64,000 nt of DNA from Candidatus Symbiopectobacterium sp. NZEC151 (GCF_025962655.1 NZ_JAGFPE010000001.1:1702506-1766505); one strand, 5' to 3'. Counted from the first letter of the stretch, positions 16,767-27,232 are shown. The notes: generated from the sequence alone by a model not told the origin. Numbers and translations are program-made.

Positions 16767-18713
16767 ATGCAGCAAAATGTACCACGCCGCCTGGTTTTTA
16801 ATACCCTCTATCGCACCCTTTTCGCCACAGGATTGACCGTCCTTTCCACTGGAGCGATCGCGGAAAATGTAACAAATGAAACGTTTGTTGTTACCGCCAC
16901 ACAGACAAAACACACCACGCTCAGCGCACCGGCCAGCGTTTCGGTCGTCACCCGCGCCGAACTGGAAAAAATGTCGGTTAACGACGTTTCTGATGCTGTC
17001 AGAAAACTGCCCGGTATCAGCATTAATCCTTCAACCACCTACGGCCGCAAAGAGATCAAAATTCGTGGCATGAAATCCGACTATACGTTATTGCTGCTCA
17101 ATGGCCGACGCATCAACTCGCGTGAAGCGCTCGCCAGCAACATGGGTAACGATTTCGATCTCTCCACGATCCCCGTCTCCGCTATCGATCGCATTGAAGT
17201 GATTCGCGGCCCGATGTCATCCCTGTACGGTGCCGACGCGCTGGGTGGCGTCGTCAACGTGATCCTGCGTCAGCCGGGTGAAACGGCAGCGGGTGAAATA
17301 GGTTACGGTTTTGAAGCCCCCACGGAAGGCGATGGCGGCGGGCGTAACCGCTTGAGCGGCTACCTCAGCGGCCCGTTGTTGGACAATAAACTGCTCGGCA
17401 GCGTGATCGTTGACGGGGGGAAACGTGATGCCTGGCGCACCAATCAATCCCGCAACCCCAACTCGGATGCGCTGGAAGCCCGCGATACCTTCAATGCACT
17501 GACCAATCTGACCTGGCTTATCGATGACAGGCAAAATATTGAATTCGACACCACTTACGCAAAAGACGATCGTGATGTGCTGTGGAATAACAACGGTGCA
17601 TCACCACGAAATATTCAAAAAATGGAACGCATTGGGTTTGGCCTGACACACAATGGTAGTTGGGAGTACATCGATACGCGCTTACGTTACTACTTCGAAA
17701 GCGTCGATTTGATGGATAACTCGCAACTCAACGGCGGCAAAGCCTACATTACTCAGGATAATAAAACCCTGGATGGGCAAGTCTCTGGCTACCTTGGCGA
17801 TCATTTGATCACAGCTGGCGGCGAATATCGGAACACCGAATTACAACACAGCCTGAACTTGCAAAATGGCAACGTGGCGGTAAGCCAGAAAGCGTTTTTC
17901 TTGCAGGATGAATTTAAACTCGGCGATCTGGCTCTGACGTTTGCCGGTCGAGTCGATTCGCACGAAATTTACGGCTCAGAATTTAGCCCGCGCGCCTACG
18001 CGACCTACAGCCTGAGCGATAACTGGGTGGTTAAGGGGGGGGTAAACAAGGCGTTCAAGGCACCAACCATCGCGCAATTTACCCCAGGCTTCGCCGTGAT
18101 CTCTTGCCGCATTTTCTGCCATACGGTAGGGAACCCTGACCTGAAGGCAGAGACCGCTGTCAGCTATGAGTTGGGCACTGCCTATGAGGCTGAGCATTAT
18201 GGTGCGGGTCTGACCCTGTTCAATAACGACCTTAAGGATATGATTCAGGCTCAAACCTGGGATGGCAAAGCGACACTGCTAACCTATGAAAATGTGAATA
18301 AAGCACGCATTCGCGGTATTGAGACCTCCGTATGGGTCGATCTGACCGAAAGCCTCAATTGGGCCACCAATTGGACCATCGTCGATGCGGAAGATCGCAG
18401 CACCAAAATGCGTCTGAAGCAGACGCCTAAGAATACGGTCAATACCCAGTTAACGTGGCAAGTGCTGGACAACCTTTCTACGTCGCTCTCCTATCAATAC
18501 ACGGGCAATCAATATCTGCTCGATAAGCAGTCGAGAAGAACCAGAGGGTTCAATACCGTCGATCTGGGCGCGACCTATACGCCGATCAAACACGTTGATC
18601 TGAAATTGGGTGTCACCAATATCACCAATGAAAAACGCGATTATATGGCTACCGCGAATGACTACTTCCTGTCAGGTCGGACAATTTATGGGGGTATCAG
18701 CTATAAATTCTAA
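16767..18713 (+). CDS. TonB-dependent outer membrane receptor, CirA-like
   Basis: About 648 residues from the ATG at 16767, which has CGGAG upstream and opens a signal peptide (hydrophobic core FATGLTVLSTGAIA). The mature N-terminus carries the TonB box ETFVVTATQ. The plug domain follows with SVNDVSDAVRKLPGI, KIRGMKSDYTLLLLNGRR and RIEVIRGPMSSLYGADALGG. The rest is a 22-strand barrel ending in aromatic KF. An internal pair of cysteines (CRIFC) lies in an extracellular loop. The family imports iron-catecholate siderophores; closeness to CirA/IrgA is judged from the plug motifs. No siderophore genes are nearby. Confidence 0.9.
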   Translation: MQQNVPRRLVFNTLYRTLFATGLTVLSTGAIAENVTNETFVVTATQTKHTTLSAPASVSVVTRAELEKMSVNDVSDAVRKLPGISINPSTTYGRKEIKIRGMKSDYTLLLLNGRRINSREALASNMGNDFDLSTIPVSAIDRIEVIRGPMSSLYGADALGGVVNVILRQPGETAAGEIGYGFEAPTEGDGGGRNRLSGYLSGPLLDNKLLGSVIVDGGKRDAWRTNQSRNPNSDALEARDTFNALTNLTWLIDDRQNIEFDTTYAKDDRDVLWNNNGASPRNIQKMERIGFGLTHNGSWEYIDTRLRYYFESVDLMDNSQLNGGKAYITQDNKTLDGQVSGYLGDHLITAGGEYRNTELQHSLNLQNGNVAVSQKAFFLQDEFKLGDLALTFAGRVDSHEIYGSEFSPRAYATYSLSDNWVVKGGVNKAFKAPTIAQFTPGFAVISCRIFCHTVGNPDLKAETAVSYELGTAYEAEHYGAGLTLFNNDLKDMIQAQTWDGKATLLTYENVNKARIRGIETSVWVDLTESLNWATNWTIVDAEDRSTKMRLKQTPKNTVNTQLTWQVLDNLSTSLSYQYTGNQYLLDKQSRRTRGFNTVDLGATYTPIKHVDLKLGVTNITNEKRDYMATANDYFLSGRTIYGGISYKF

Positions 18714-18760
18714 GTTGCTGTTATCAACGCGCACAGCCTGATTGGCTGAGCACAAGAACC

Positions 18761-18795
18761 GGGGGAGTGAGCCGTTATTAGTGGTTCACTTCCCC
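18761..18795 (+). terminator. Terminator after the TonB receptor
   Basis: GGGGGAGTGAGCC (18761-18773) pairs with GGTTCACTTCCCC (18783-18795) with few mismatches. It lies between the receptor stop and the convergent reductase gene, so it may act in both directions. Confidence 0.6.
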
Positions 18796-18830
18796 ATTAG
18801 CACCTCACGCGTATTTCTCCGGCGCGTTCG

Positions 18831-19592
18831 CTATAACCCCGCCAGAGAGCGTTTAAGCCGCACTTTATCCTCTGCTATCTGCGGCGCTTTAATCACATCG
18901 AATGAGCCAAACACCGGCAATATAGCAAATCCACAGAATTTATAGACTGCGGTGGTTGAGGAAAACAAGTCTTCCAGGGAGCGCCCGGCATAGAGTCGTT
19001 GGGCCGGATCGTCAAACGCCTCTTTAGGCGTATTCATGGTCAGCGAAAGCAGGAATGTTTTACCGTGCAGCTTGCCACCCGTTCCATATTGCTTACTCGG
19101 GTCGTTCGCTATGCGGCCATCGTCAATCAAAAAACTTTGCTGGCTCATCCCTGCTGTGAAGACTTCATCAACATATTTCTTGTAGAGCCAGGGCGTACCA
19201 AACCAGAACACGGGCGACTGGGTGATGATAATATCTGCCCAAAGGTGTTTCTGAACTTCCTCGTTAATGTTATAGCCCTTCTCAATATAGGTTTGCTGGG
19301 TGCGATACCCTTTTTTGTCCATTTCATCCTTAATCAACGCGACATACTCTCGATTAAGCGCCCCTTCGCTAAGGCCAGGATAAGTCTGATGTGCATTGAT
19401 GATAAGCACGTTTTTTACGCGAGGCTGTGCTGCACCAATCGCACCAGTGGCAAAACCGGGTAACACTGCGGCAGCGGTAGCCACCAACCCGGCTTTAATA
19501 AAGTCACGCCGCTCTTGAGCCACGCCCCCCTCAATATCGCTTTGTTTACCAACAAATTTGCAGTAAGGGAACCGCCAGTTCTTGTCTATCAT
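18831..19592 (-). CDS. MdaB-like NAD(P)H:quinone reductase with Tat signal
   Basis: 253 residues from the ATG at 19592 (AAGGA 7 nt upstream). The N-terminal 60 residues hold a twin-arginine signal, ERRDFIKAG followed by a hydrophobic stretch LVATAAAVLPGFATGA. The body is a flavodoxin-like NAD(P)H reductase (NVLIINAHQTYPGLSEGALN, then SPVFWFGTPWLYKKYVDEVF), as in MdaB and KefF. MdaB is cytoplasmic and has no signal, so this version seems to be exported folded with its flavin. It is convergent with the TonB receptor. Function as a periplasmic quinone or metal-chelate reductase is inference. Confidence 0.8.
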   Translation of the reverse strand: MIDKNWRFPYCKFVGKQSDIEGGVAQERRDFIKAGLVATAAAVLPGFATGAIGAAQPRVKNVLIINAHQTYPGLSEGALNREYVALIKDEMDKKGYRTQQTYIEKGYNINEEVQKHLWADIIITQSPVFWFGTPWLYKKYVDEVFTAGMSQQSFLIDDGRIANDPSKQYGTGGKLHGKTFLLSLTMNTPKEAFDDPAQRLYAGRSLEDLFSSTTAVYKFCGFAILPVFGSFDVIKAPQIAEDKVRLKRSLAGL

Positions 19593-19781
19593 GTCAATTC
19601 CTTTTGCCGTTTTATAGAGAAAAGCCCACCCACCCACGATGGCTAGAATAAGCAGGTATAGCTAACGAGGATGACAACGATGGGGCTTTTTTTCTGATGC
19701 CGAGGGCGAGCACGTAGGAGGACTCCACAAAGGAGACCTAAAAGAATAATGGGATAAACGGCGCGGAGATAATGCAGAAAC

Positions 19782-19804
19782 AAAAAAAGAACCTTTCGGT
19801 TCTT
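19782..19804 (-). terminator. Rho-independent terminator of tRNA-Gly
   Basis: On the minus strand AGAACC-GAAA-GGTTCT is followed by seven T residues, directly after the tRNA CCA end. Confidence 0.8.
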
Positions 19805-19811
19805 CAAATGT

Positions 19812-19887
<76 letters not shown>

Positions 19888-20046
19888 ATCATGCTATAAA
19901 CACTGGACATCGCAACGGTATAAACGGTTACGCGGTTAGCGTTGGCCACCAACCTGTCCATGGCGAGCATTTTACTGACCTGCCCTGACCAGTCAATAAA
20001 ATTATCCCTTAACGCTCATCGATTGCTGTTTTTTACGACGTCGAGG

Positions 20047-20595
20047 TCAGGAATCCAGCAAATCGCGCCACGCCGCACTTAAATACTGGAACATGGACCA
20101 AAAGGTCAACACGGCGGCGATGTAGAGCGCGATAATGCCCGCCCCTTCGACCATAGGCTCAGGACGCCAAAGTAGCCCAACCAGCGCCAGCATTTGCGCC
20201 GTTGTTTTCACCTTCCCTACCCAAGACACCGCTACGTGACTGCGTTTGCCAATCTCAGCCATCCATTCGCGCAAGGCGGAAATAATGATTTCTCGCGCAA
20301 TCATCGTGGCGGCCGGCAAGGTTATCCACCACACATGGTAATGCTCAGCCACCAGCACCAACGCCACTGCGACCATTACTTTGTCAGCGACCGGATCGAG
20401 GAAAGCACCGAAGCGCGTGGTTTGCTTCAAACGACGCGCCAGAAAACCATCAAACCAGTCGGTAACCGCCGCGACCACAAAAATAAAGGCGCACAGCAGC
20501 GGAGCCCAGACAAAAGGAAGATAAAACGCCAGCACAAAGAACGGAATAAGGACAACGCGAAACAGAGTTAGCAATGTTGGAATGTTCAATTGCAT
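20047..20595 (-). CDS. pgsA: CDP-diacylglycerol-glycerol-3-phosphate 3-phosphatidyltransferase PgsA
   Basis: 182 residues, the E. coli length. It makes phosphatidylglycerolphosphate, the committed step to phosphatidylglycerol and cardiolipin, in the inner membrane. The CDP-alcohol phosphatidyltransferase motif DG-x2-AR-x8-G-x3-D-x3-D is visible in [10 protein letters not shown] and the following [10 protein letters not shown]. Several hydrophobic helices flank it. It lies between uvrC and tRNA-Gly as in E. coli. Confidence 0.97.
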   Translation of the reverse strand: MQLNIPTLLTLFRVVLIPFFVLAFYLPFVWAPLLCAFIFVVAAVTDWFDGFLARRLKQTTRFGAFLDPVADKVMVAVALVLVAEHYHVWWITLPAATMIAREIIISALREWMAEIGKRSHVAVSWVGKVKTTAQMLALVGLLWRPEPMVEGAGIIALYIAAVLTFWSMFQYLSAAWRDLLDS

Positions 20596-20649
20596 AGGGA
20601 TTGGCTACTTTGGCTGGTGTGGGTTGGTGGATATGTTGCTACATTGTCC

Positions 20650-22482
20650 CTAGTGTTTCAATGCATGAAAGATTTTTTCTGCCAATGCATGTGAAATTCC
20701 TGGCACATTCGCAATATCATCAATGCTGGCATTTAACAGTGGCTGCATTCCACCCAGGTATTTCAGCAGCATTTGTCGACGCTTCGGCCCGACCCCTTCA
20801 ATCAGTTCCAGTGAACTGGTGTTTTTTACTTTTGCACGTTTTTTGCGGTGCCCGGCGATAGCGTGGTCGTGCGAGTCATCTCGAATATGCTGGATAACGT
20901 GCAGCGCTGGCGAATCCGCAGGCAGAGCGATCCCTTCCCCGGTCGCTTCGAAAAACAGCGTTTCCAATCCTGCTTTACGCTCCGTGCCTTTGGCTACGCC
21001 AAGCAGCAGCGGTTTGCGTTTGTCCCACGGCACGTCTAACTCATCAAACACCGCAAGCGCCTGCCCCAATTGGCCCTTACCGCCATCGATAACGATCACG
21101 TCGGGAATCTTGCTCTCTTCCAACGCTTTGCCATAGCGACGTTTCAGAACCTGATTCATCGCCGCGTAGTCATCCCCCGGCGTGATGCCACTGATGTTGT
21201 AACGACGATACTCCGAGCGCAGCGGCCCGTTAGCATCAAACACCACGCAGGACGCCACGGTCTGCTCGCCCATGGTATGGCTGATATCAAAACATTCCAT
21301 ACGCGCGATGTGTTCCAGATGAAGCACCTCGGCCAACGCCTTTAAGCGCTGATGGATGGTAGATTGCTGCGAGAGTTTGGTGACCAATGCCGTGGCCGCA
21401 TTGGTACGCGCCAGTTTCAAATAGCGGGCGCGATCGCCGCGCGGTTTGGTTTGGATATGAATGCGTCGCCCCGCGACCTCAGACAGCGATTCTGCCAATA
21501 CCTCTTTCTCTGACAGCGCAAAATCCAACAAGATTTCGCCCGGCAGTGTGCGAGACAAACTGCCTTGCAGATAAAATTGCCCGACAAACGTCTGCACCAC
21601 TTCCGCCAGCTCCGTGCCTGCCGGCACTTTCGGGAAATAGCTGCGGCTCCCCAGCACTTTGCCTTGACGAATAAACAGCACATGTACACAGGCCATACCG
21701 GCATCGAAGGAAACACCAATCACGTCCAGATCTTCGCCATCGCCGGAAACAAATTGCTTTTCGGTAACGCGACGCACCGCCTGAATTTGATCGCGAATAC
21801 GTGCCGCTTCTTCGAAATCCAACTGACGGCTGGCGGCTTCCATACGTGCGACCAGTTGATTGAGCACCTGCTGATCTTTGCCTGAAAGGAAAAGTCGCAC
21901 ATATTCTACCTGCTGGCGGTAGTCTTCTTCACTGACCAGACCCGCAACACAGGGCCCCAGACAGCGCCCGATCTGATACTGGAGACAAGGCCGCGAGCGA
22001 TTTCGGTACACACTGTTTTCGCACTGGCGAATGGGGAAAAGCTTTTGCAGCAGCACCAACGTTTCACGCACCGCATTGCCGTTTGGAAAGGGGCCAAAAT
22101 ATTCCCCTTTGGCGTGCTTGGCACCGCGATGCACCGCCAACCGTGGGTGAGTATCACCGCTAAGAAAGATCATCGGGTACGATTTATCATCACGCAGCAA
22201 TACGTTATAGCGCGGCTGATAAAGCTTGATGTAGTTGTGTTCCAACAGCAGCGCTTCGGTTTCAGTGTGAGTGATGGTGACATCAATCTGGTGAATAGCC
22301 TTCACCAGCGCTTCCGTCTTACGACTGGCAACGTTGCTGCGAAAATAGCTTGCGAGGCGCTTTTTGAGATCTTTTGCTTTACCGACATAGATGACCGTGT
22401 TGCTCTCATCGTACATACGGTATACACCAGGCTGGCTGGTGACGGTTTTTAAAAACGCGGGGGAATCGAAATGTTCACTCAC
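20650..22482 (-). CDS. uvrC: Excinuclease ABC subunit C
   Basis: 610 residues, matching E. coli UvrC. It makes both incisions around a bulky lesion in nucleotide excision repair. The N-terminal GIY-YIG nuclease (PGVYRMYD then [14 protein letters not shown]) makes the 3' cut. A UVR domain ([17 protein letters not shown], about residue 215) contacts UvrB. The RNase H-like domain ([16 protein letters not shown], and VIDGGKGQL) makes the 5' cut. Tandem helix-hairpin-helix motifs close the protein. It is 24 nt from uvrY and co-transcribed with it. Confidence 0.97.
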   Translation of the reverse strand: MSEHFDSPAFLKTVTSQPGVYRMYDESNTVIYVGKAKDLKKRLASYFRSNVASRKTEALVKAIHQIDVTITHTETEALLLEHNYIKLYQPRYNVLLRDDKSYPMIFLSGDTHPRLAVHRGAKHAKGEYFGPFPNGNAVRETLVLLQKLFPIRQCENSVYRNRSRPCLQYQIGRCLGPCVAGLVSEEDYRQQVEYVRLFLSGKDQQVLNQLVARMEAASRQLDFEEAARIRDQIQAVRRVTEKQFVSGDGEDLDVIGVSFDAGMACVHVLFIRQGKVLGSRSYFPKVPAGTELAEVVQTFVGQFYLQGSLSRTLPGEILLDFALSEKEVLAESLSEVAGRRIHIQTKPRGDRARYLKLARTNAATALVTKLSQQSTIHQRLKALAEVLHLEHIARMECFDISHTMGEQTVASCVVFDANGPLRSEYRRYNISGITPGDDYAAMNQVLKRRYGKALEESKIPDVIVIDGGKGQLGQALAVFDELDVPWDKRKPLLLGVAKGTERKAGLETLFFEATGEGIALPADSPALHVIQHIRDDSHDHAIAGHRKKRAKVKNTSSLELIEGVGPKRRQMLLKYLGGMQPLLNASIDDIANVPGISHALAEKIFHALKH

Positions 22483-22506
22483 TACTTAACCTTCGCTCAC
22501 TGCCTG

Positions 22507-23163
22507 TTATTCACTGCTCATGGACGGCTCCGCGTTAAACAATCCGTGGCGGATAGCCAAATGTGTCAACTCAACATCACCACTCACATTCAGTTTGCTA
22601 AACATGCGGTAACGGTAACTGTTTACGGTTTTCGGACTCAGGCTCAACCGTTCGGAAATTTCCGTGACCTTTTGCCCCTGAGTGATCATCATCATAATTT
22701 GTAATTCGCGTTCAGACAAACACGCCAGCGGGGTTTCGGTGTGCGGAGCCAATTGGCTCAACGCCATGCGTTGTGCAATATCAGACGCAATATAGCGACT
22801 ACCCGCATGCACCGCGCGAATGGCGCAGATGACTTCCTGCGGCGCAGCCCCTTTGCTGAGGTAACCCGCAGCACCCGCCTGCATGACTTTAGCAGGTAAT
22901 GGATTCTCGGTGTAAATGGTTAGCATGATAATTTTAATTGCAGGCGCAAAACGCACTATCTTGCGCGTGGCTTCAAGCCCACCAATGCCCGGCATGTTCA
23001 TGTCCATCAAGACGACATCGACAGGATGCTGGCGGCACCACTTGACCGCATCTTCACCACACTGCGCCTCGCCAACCACCTTTAACCCTTTGGTGTCGTC
23101 GAGAATGTGCCTTATCCCTGTGCGCACCAGTTCATGGTCATCTACAAGAAAAACGCTAATCAA
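22507..23163 (-). CDS. uvrY: Response regulator UvrY (GacA family)
   Basis: 218 residues. The receiver domain has acidic pocket DD at residues 9-10, the phospho-acceptor aspartate in VVLMDMNMPGIGG (residue 54) and the conserved lysine in LSKGAAP. The C-terminal LuxR-type helix-turn-helix is LSERELQIMMMITQGQKVTEISERLSLSPKTVNSYRYRMFSKL. It is the partner of sensor BarA and activates the CsrB/CsrC small RNAs. In soft-rot bacteria the homologue (ExpA/GacA) controls virulence enzymes. It heads the uvrY-uvrC-pgsA block. Confidence 0.96.
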   Translation of the reverse strand: MISVFLVDDHELVRTGIRHILDDTKGLKVVGEAQCGEDAVKWCRQHPVDVVLMDMNMPGIGGLEATRKIVRFAPAIKIIMLTIYTENPLPAKVMQAGAAGYLSKGAAPQEVICAIRAVHAGSRYIASDIAQRMALSQLAPHTETPLACLSERELQIMMMITQGQKVTEISERLSLSPKTVNSYRYRMFSKLNVSGDVELTHLAIRHGLFNAEPSMSSE

Positions 23164-23994
23164 AAATTATTCTCCGAAAAGGGTGTAACGCTGAACGCCA
23201 GGCAACCGCAGATGGAAGCGACAATTTTTTGAGAAAATGATAAAACAGCGATATTTCACATTTACACCTTGCATAATTCGCGTTGCAGGACAGCGACAAA
23301 CGAGAAAAATGTTTGTTACACATTCGAGCAGCCTCTGCACTTGGCCGAAAGGTGAACGTTAGAAACGCCGTTCATTAATCTCGACACTCACTCAAAAGTG
23401 ATTGGGATCAACAAACGTAACGACCGCGCGTGCAACGTGAAGTATGACGGGTATATCAACGTATTTAGCAACAATAACCCAGTGTCGCTGAATCAGAGCA
23501 ACAAAATACCTAAAACATCATGATACACATCAGTCACAGCCATGCCACATAAATTTGATGTTTCAGCGGTAAGAGAGTGGTTTTATTCGTTATTCAGTGG
23601 ATTGAGCACGCTACGTTCATTGGCGTGGCATTGGACTTTTGCTATAAGAAAGCGCACATGCATTAATTTAAACAGCCTTTACATTTTCTTTTCAGTGCGC
23701 TGTCATTCCCTATTCTCATATCTATGTTGATAAGCTGACATATACAATTGAAATGAAATGTATCGCTCGCAACATTTACAATACATAATGCGAATCTTGT
23801 CGGTTAAAAAAGATAAAAAAGTTGCGTTGCGAACAGAAAAGCATCATTACTTCCCTGACATAATCAATCCAACACCACCGCGTAACGCACTATGCTATAC
23901 TCTCGCGCATTCCAAAGCCCTACTGCGAGAATGAGCCATCATGCTCATAGCAGAATATGGCGTTCCACAATATTGTGCTTGTTAAGGAGAGCGC
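23164..23994. other. 830-base gap upstream of uvrY, no gene seen
   Basis: The region between uvrY and yecF should carry the uvrY promoter and the yecF promoter. A 62-codon open frame at 23542-23730 lacks a ribosome binding site and has no family features. No convincing small RNA or strong hairpin was recognised by eye. Confidence 0.5.
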
Positions 23995-24219
23995 ATGAGC
24001 AACGTAGATTTTTCTACTGGTAAATCCGTTGAAACACTGGCAGATGAAGTAACCTGTTTAAAAGCAATGATTACGCTGCTGCTAAAAGCCATCGGTCAGG
24101 CTGATGCCGGAAAAGTAATCATCAATATGGAAAAACAGATCGCTCAAATCGACGATGCCGCTCAGGCAGAAGTCTTTTCCACCACGCTGAAACAGATTAA
24201 ACACGCTTATCGTCAATAA
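23995..24219 (+). CDS. yecF: YecF family protein (DUF2594)
   Basis: 74 residues, the E. coli YecF length, with AAGGAG upstream. Conserved features are [34 protein letters not shown] and the C-terminal KQIKHAYRQ. It is predicted all-helical. The function is unknown; the gene sits between uvrY and sdiA in E. coli. Here sdiA is not next to it. Confidence 0.92.
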   Translation: MSNVDFSTGKSVETLADEVTCLKAMITLLLKAIGQADAGKVIINMEKQIAQIDDAAQAEVFSTTLKQIKHAYRQ

Positions 24220-24238
24220 CAACAGCAGGTTAAGTCTG

Positions 24239-24258
24239 AAGGCCAGATCCTTCTGGCC
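24239..24258. terminator. Hairpin after yecF
   Basis: GGCCAGA and TCTGGCC pair around a 4-nt loop and are followed by GTTTC. It lies between convergent genes. Confidence 0.6.
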
Positions 24259-24286
24259 GTTTCTATCTCGGCACACCGTCTCAGTG

Positions 24287-24583
24287 TCACATCTGACGTT
24301 CACTCATCAGCGTTTGCAACTTGAGCAACAGCGCGTGTTCCATCGATTTATAGTGCGTCAAATCCAGAACATAAACCTTATCGAACAGGCGTTTTCGGGA
24401 AAGTTGCTTGATTTCATCGACCAGCGACTTTAACTCACTGTAACACCCATTAATTTTGTACTCCGACGACTGCTCGGTACAGATAATCTCATGGATTACC
24501 TGACTGAGTGCCGAAAGCGGGATTACGGCATTTGGATCCTGATAGCTTGTTTCAACCACTGCCAAGAGTTTTTCTATCCCCAT
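24287..24583 (-). CDS. Small conserved-looking protein of unknown function
   Basis: 98 residues from the ATG at 24583, which has GGAGGGG 4 nt upstream; the longer frame lacks an RBS. The sequence is acidic-to-neutral, mostly helical, with no signal peptide, membrane segment or metal motif. I do not recognise the family. It sits where sdiA would lie relative to yecF in E. coli, in the opposite orientation. Confidence 0.6.
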   Translation of the reverse strand: MGIEKLLAVVETSYQDPNAVIPLSALSQVIHEIICTEQSSEYKINGCYSELKSLVDEIKQLSRKRLFDKVYVLDLTHYKSMEHALLLKLQTLMSERQM

Positions 24584-24959
24584 GAACCCCTCCTGATTGA
24601 ATGAAGTTGTTGCATGACATATCTGGAGCGCTACGCTACGCATCAAGGCCAACAGCGCTTAACAACGTGCAAGCCGTAGTGCAAAAAGTATAGCAGGTCT
24701 ACATCAAACAGGAGACGCGAGACACGCCGTCAGTGATCTACGTCGCGACAGAAACAACGCATTATGCCATGACGAAATGGAAACCATGACTCAACAGCCA
24801 GAGGATTATTTAATAATGGAGGAAGAGTAAATGAAACATAAATAAGAGGTGGATATGTTATATCCAAGGATAATGAATAAAAAACAAATACCGTTCCTAT
24901 GAAAAGCGCTTATTACAAATAACGGGTTTAATAGCGAAGAATAAAGCAGTGTGGAATGT
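24584..24959. other. Gap between the small minus-strand gene and tRNA-Lys
   Basis: 376 bases with no reading frame that has a ribosome binding site. It should contain the promoter of the small minus-strand gene at its left end. The rest is AT-rich and unassigned. Confidence 0.4.
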
Positions 24960-25035
<76 letters not shown>

Positions 25036-25381
25036 AACGCCGTGGATTATTCTCTCGTTGCCTGCCGCTGTCAAACGGTTAATTCGATTTTTTTCTTTTC
25101 GCTTCCAACCATGAAAATCCGATTGTCGGCAAAAGCCGATTTTGTTAGTCTTGCCCGCGTTTATATCCGTCATCTCAATTCCTAGTATGCCAGCCTTGTT
25201 CGAACAGAAAATACACAGACGTAAAACGTGCGAATGTTCACCTTCTCTATGCCACGTCCTCGGTATCATGCGCGGCATTGTCAGGTTGGTTTAACGGGAT
25301 CTATTTATACCTATCACTATCATCAGAGAGCCATTCAAGAGCTCAACACAACATCACCGACAAAAACAGGAAACTTAACAC
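25036..25381. promoter_or_regulatory. Upstream region of cycA and tRNA-Lys
   Basis: 346 bases between the leftward tRNA-Lys and rightward cycA, with no supported gene. A long leftward open frame here merely runs through the tRNA. Promoters for both are expected; an AGGAAACTT motif just before the cycA ATG is the ribosome binding site. Confidence 0.5.
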
Positions 25382-26785
25382 ATGGTAGATAACGTCAAAG
25401 AGGTCGACGACCTTACCTCAGGCCATGATGAAGGCCTAAGGCGCAACCTGACTAACCGGCATATACAGCTTATTGCTATCGGTGGCGCTATCGGCACCGG
25501 TTTATTTATGGGGTCGGGTAAAACCATCAGCCTGGCTGGCCCTTCGATCATCTTTGTCTATATGATCATCGGGTTTATGCTGTTCTTCGTTATGCGCGCA
25601 ATGGGCGAGTTACTGCTCTCCAATCTGGAATACAAATCTTTCAGCGATTTTGCCGCTGACCTGCTGGGGCCCTGGGCCGGTTTTTTCACCGGATGGACCT
25701 ACTGGTTCTGCTGGGTGGTAACGGGCATCGCCGATGTGGTCGCCATCAGCGCCTACACCCAGTTCTGGTTTCCCGAACTTTCTCAGTGGGTGTCTTCTTT
25801 ATTGTGCGTGCTGCTGTTGCTTACGCTCAATCTTGCTACGGTCAAACTGTTCGGAGAAATGGAGTTCTGGTTCGCCATGGTCAAGATCGTGGCAATTGTC
25901 GCACTGATTATCCTCGGCGCAGTGTTGGTCTTCATGCACTTCCCTTCCCCATCAGGTTCAGTCGCCTCTTTCACTAATCTGTGGGATCACGGTGGCATGT
26001 TTCCGAAAGGGATAAGCGGATTTTTTGCCGGATTCCAGATAGCGGTCTTTGCATTCGTAGGGATCGAACTGGTCGGTACTACCGCCGCAGAAACCAAAAA
26101 CCCGCAGGTGGTGCTACCGCGCGCCATCAATGCCATCCCCATCCGCATCATCATGTTTTACGTCTTCTCACTGATCATGATCATGTCCGTTACGCCGTGG
26201 AACGCGATTGCCGCCGATCGCAGCCCCTTCGTAGAGATGTTCGTGCTGGTCGGGTTCCCAGCCGCCGCCAGCGTGATCAATTTTGTCGTGCTGACGTCGG
26301 CAGCCTCTTCCGCCAATAGCGGCGTATTCTCTACCAGCCGGATGCTGTTCGGGTTGGCAAAACAGGGCGATGCACCTGAGGCATTCGCTCATTTGTCAAA
26401 ACGCGCAGTCCCTGCGACAGGATTGCTGTTCTCTTGCATCTGTCTGCTGAGTGGCGTGGTGCTGATTTACCTGATTCCAAATGTGATGACCGTGTTTACG
26501 CTGGTCACAACGGTTTCCGCCATTCTGTTCATGTTTATCTGGAGCATTATCCTGTGCTCTTATCTTAAATATCGTAAAACACGGCCTCAGTTGCATGCCA
26601 ATTCAACCTACAAAATGCCGTTCGGTATTGTCATGTGCTGGGTATGCCTTGCCTTTTTTGCTGGTGTAATTGTTCTGCTGACATTACAGCCGGACACATT
26701 GCAGGCACTTATCGTGACACCGCTTTGGTTTGTCCTTCTTGCAATTGCTTATCAGTTCTTGCTGAAGAAAAAACGGAGCGCTTAA
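25382..26785 (+). CDS. cycA: D-serine/D-alanine/glycine transporter CycA
   Basis: 467 residues, near E. coli CycA (470). A 12-helix amino acid-polyamine-organocation permease of the inner membrane that imports glycine, D-alanine and D-serine with protons; it is also a D-cycloserine entry route. The family opening RNLTNRHIQLIAIGGAIGTGLFMGSGKTI and the helix FAGFQIAVFAFVGIELVGTTAAETKNP are characteristic. It stands alone with its own terminator. Confidence 0.94.
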   Translation: MVDNVKEVDDLTSGHDEGLRRNLTNRHIQLIAIGGAIGTGLFMGSGKTISLAGPSIIFVYMIIGFMLFFVMRAMGELLLSNLEYKSFSDFAADLLGPWAGFFTGWTYWFCWVVTGIADVVAISAYTQFWFPELSQWVSSLLCVLLLLTLNLATVKLFGEMEFWFAMVKIVAIVALIILGAVLVFMHFPSPSGSVASFTNLWDHGGMFPKGISGFFAGFQIAVFAFVGIELVGTTAAETKNPQVVLPRAINAIPIRIIMFYVFSLIMIMSVTPWNAIAADRSPFVEMFVLVGFPAAASVINFVVLTSAASSANSGVFSTSRMLFGLAKQGDAPEAFAHLSKRAVPATGLLFSCICLLSGVVLIYLIPNVMTVFTLVTTVSAILFMFIWSIILCSYLKYRKTRPQLHANSTYKMPFGIVMCWVCLAFFAGVIVLLTLQPDTLQALIVTPLWFVLLAIAYQFLLKKKRSA

Positions 26786-26814
26786 TCCCGTATAAATCAT
26801 TGCAGGCATTCATA

Positions 26815-26848
26815 CTAAAGACGCTTATTATTGGCGTCTTTAGTTTTT
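26815..26848 (+). terminator. Rho-independent terminator of cycA
   Basis: CTAAAGACGC (26815-26824) pairs with GCGTCTTTAG (26834-26843), followed by TTTTT. It is an intrinsic terminator. Confidence 0.9.
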
Positions 26849-26971
26849 AATGGGTTCCCTGCACGGGTAACGCACCAATCAAAACAGGGTTAATAACTCT
26901 AGGCATAATTAAAGATAAAATGTGACATAGGCTTTCATTTAGCAAATAGATGATGCTATAGAGCCGTTCAA

Positions 26972-27232
26972 TCACTCAGGCGAATGGATAGATGCCATTC
27001 CACTGATATTTCTCAGAAGCAGATACACATCGTCTTTTTCGCCGACAGGCATCGTTTCTCGCCTTACAAGGAGATCAATCTCCCCTTTCAATTTGATCAA
27101 TTTATGATCATCCATTGTGGAAATAACCGCAGAGACCAGCATTTCAAGAGATGCGACACGCGTCTGAAGCCGCTTCTCATCCGCCTCCTTTTGCGCCAGC
27201 TTGATGAGTAATTGAGAAAGAAGAGTATTCAT
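26972..27232 (-). CDS. iraP: Anti-adaptor IraP homologue
   Basis: 86 residues, the E. coli IraP length. The N-terminus MNTLLSQLLIKLAQKEADEK, followed by VASLEMLVSAVIS, aligns with IraP (leucine-rich amphipathic helix, coiled-coil-like). IraP binds the adaptor RssB and stops delivery of sigma-S to ClpXP, stabilising sigma-S in phosphate starvation. The C-terminal half is more divergent. RBS GGAG lies upstream on the minus strand. The assignment is by residue pattern only. Confidence 0.7.
   Translation of the reverse strand: MNTLLSQLLIKLAQKEADEKRLQTRVASLEMLVSAVISTMDDHKLIKLKGEIDLLVRRETMPVGEKDDVYLLLRNISGMASIHSPE

Noticed and set aside
23542..23730. 62-codon reading frame between uvrY and yecF
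   Set aside because: No ribosome binding site, no recognisable family, in AT-rich promoter DNA.
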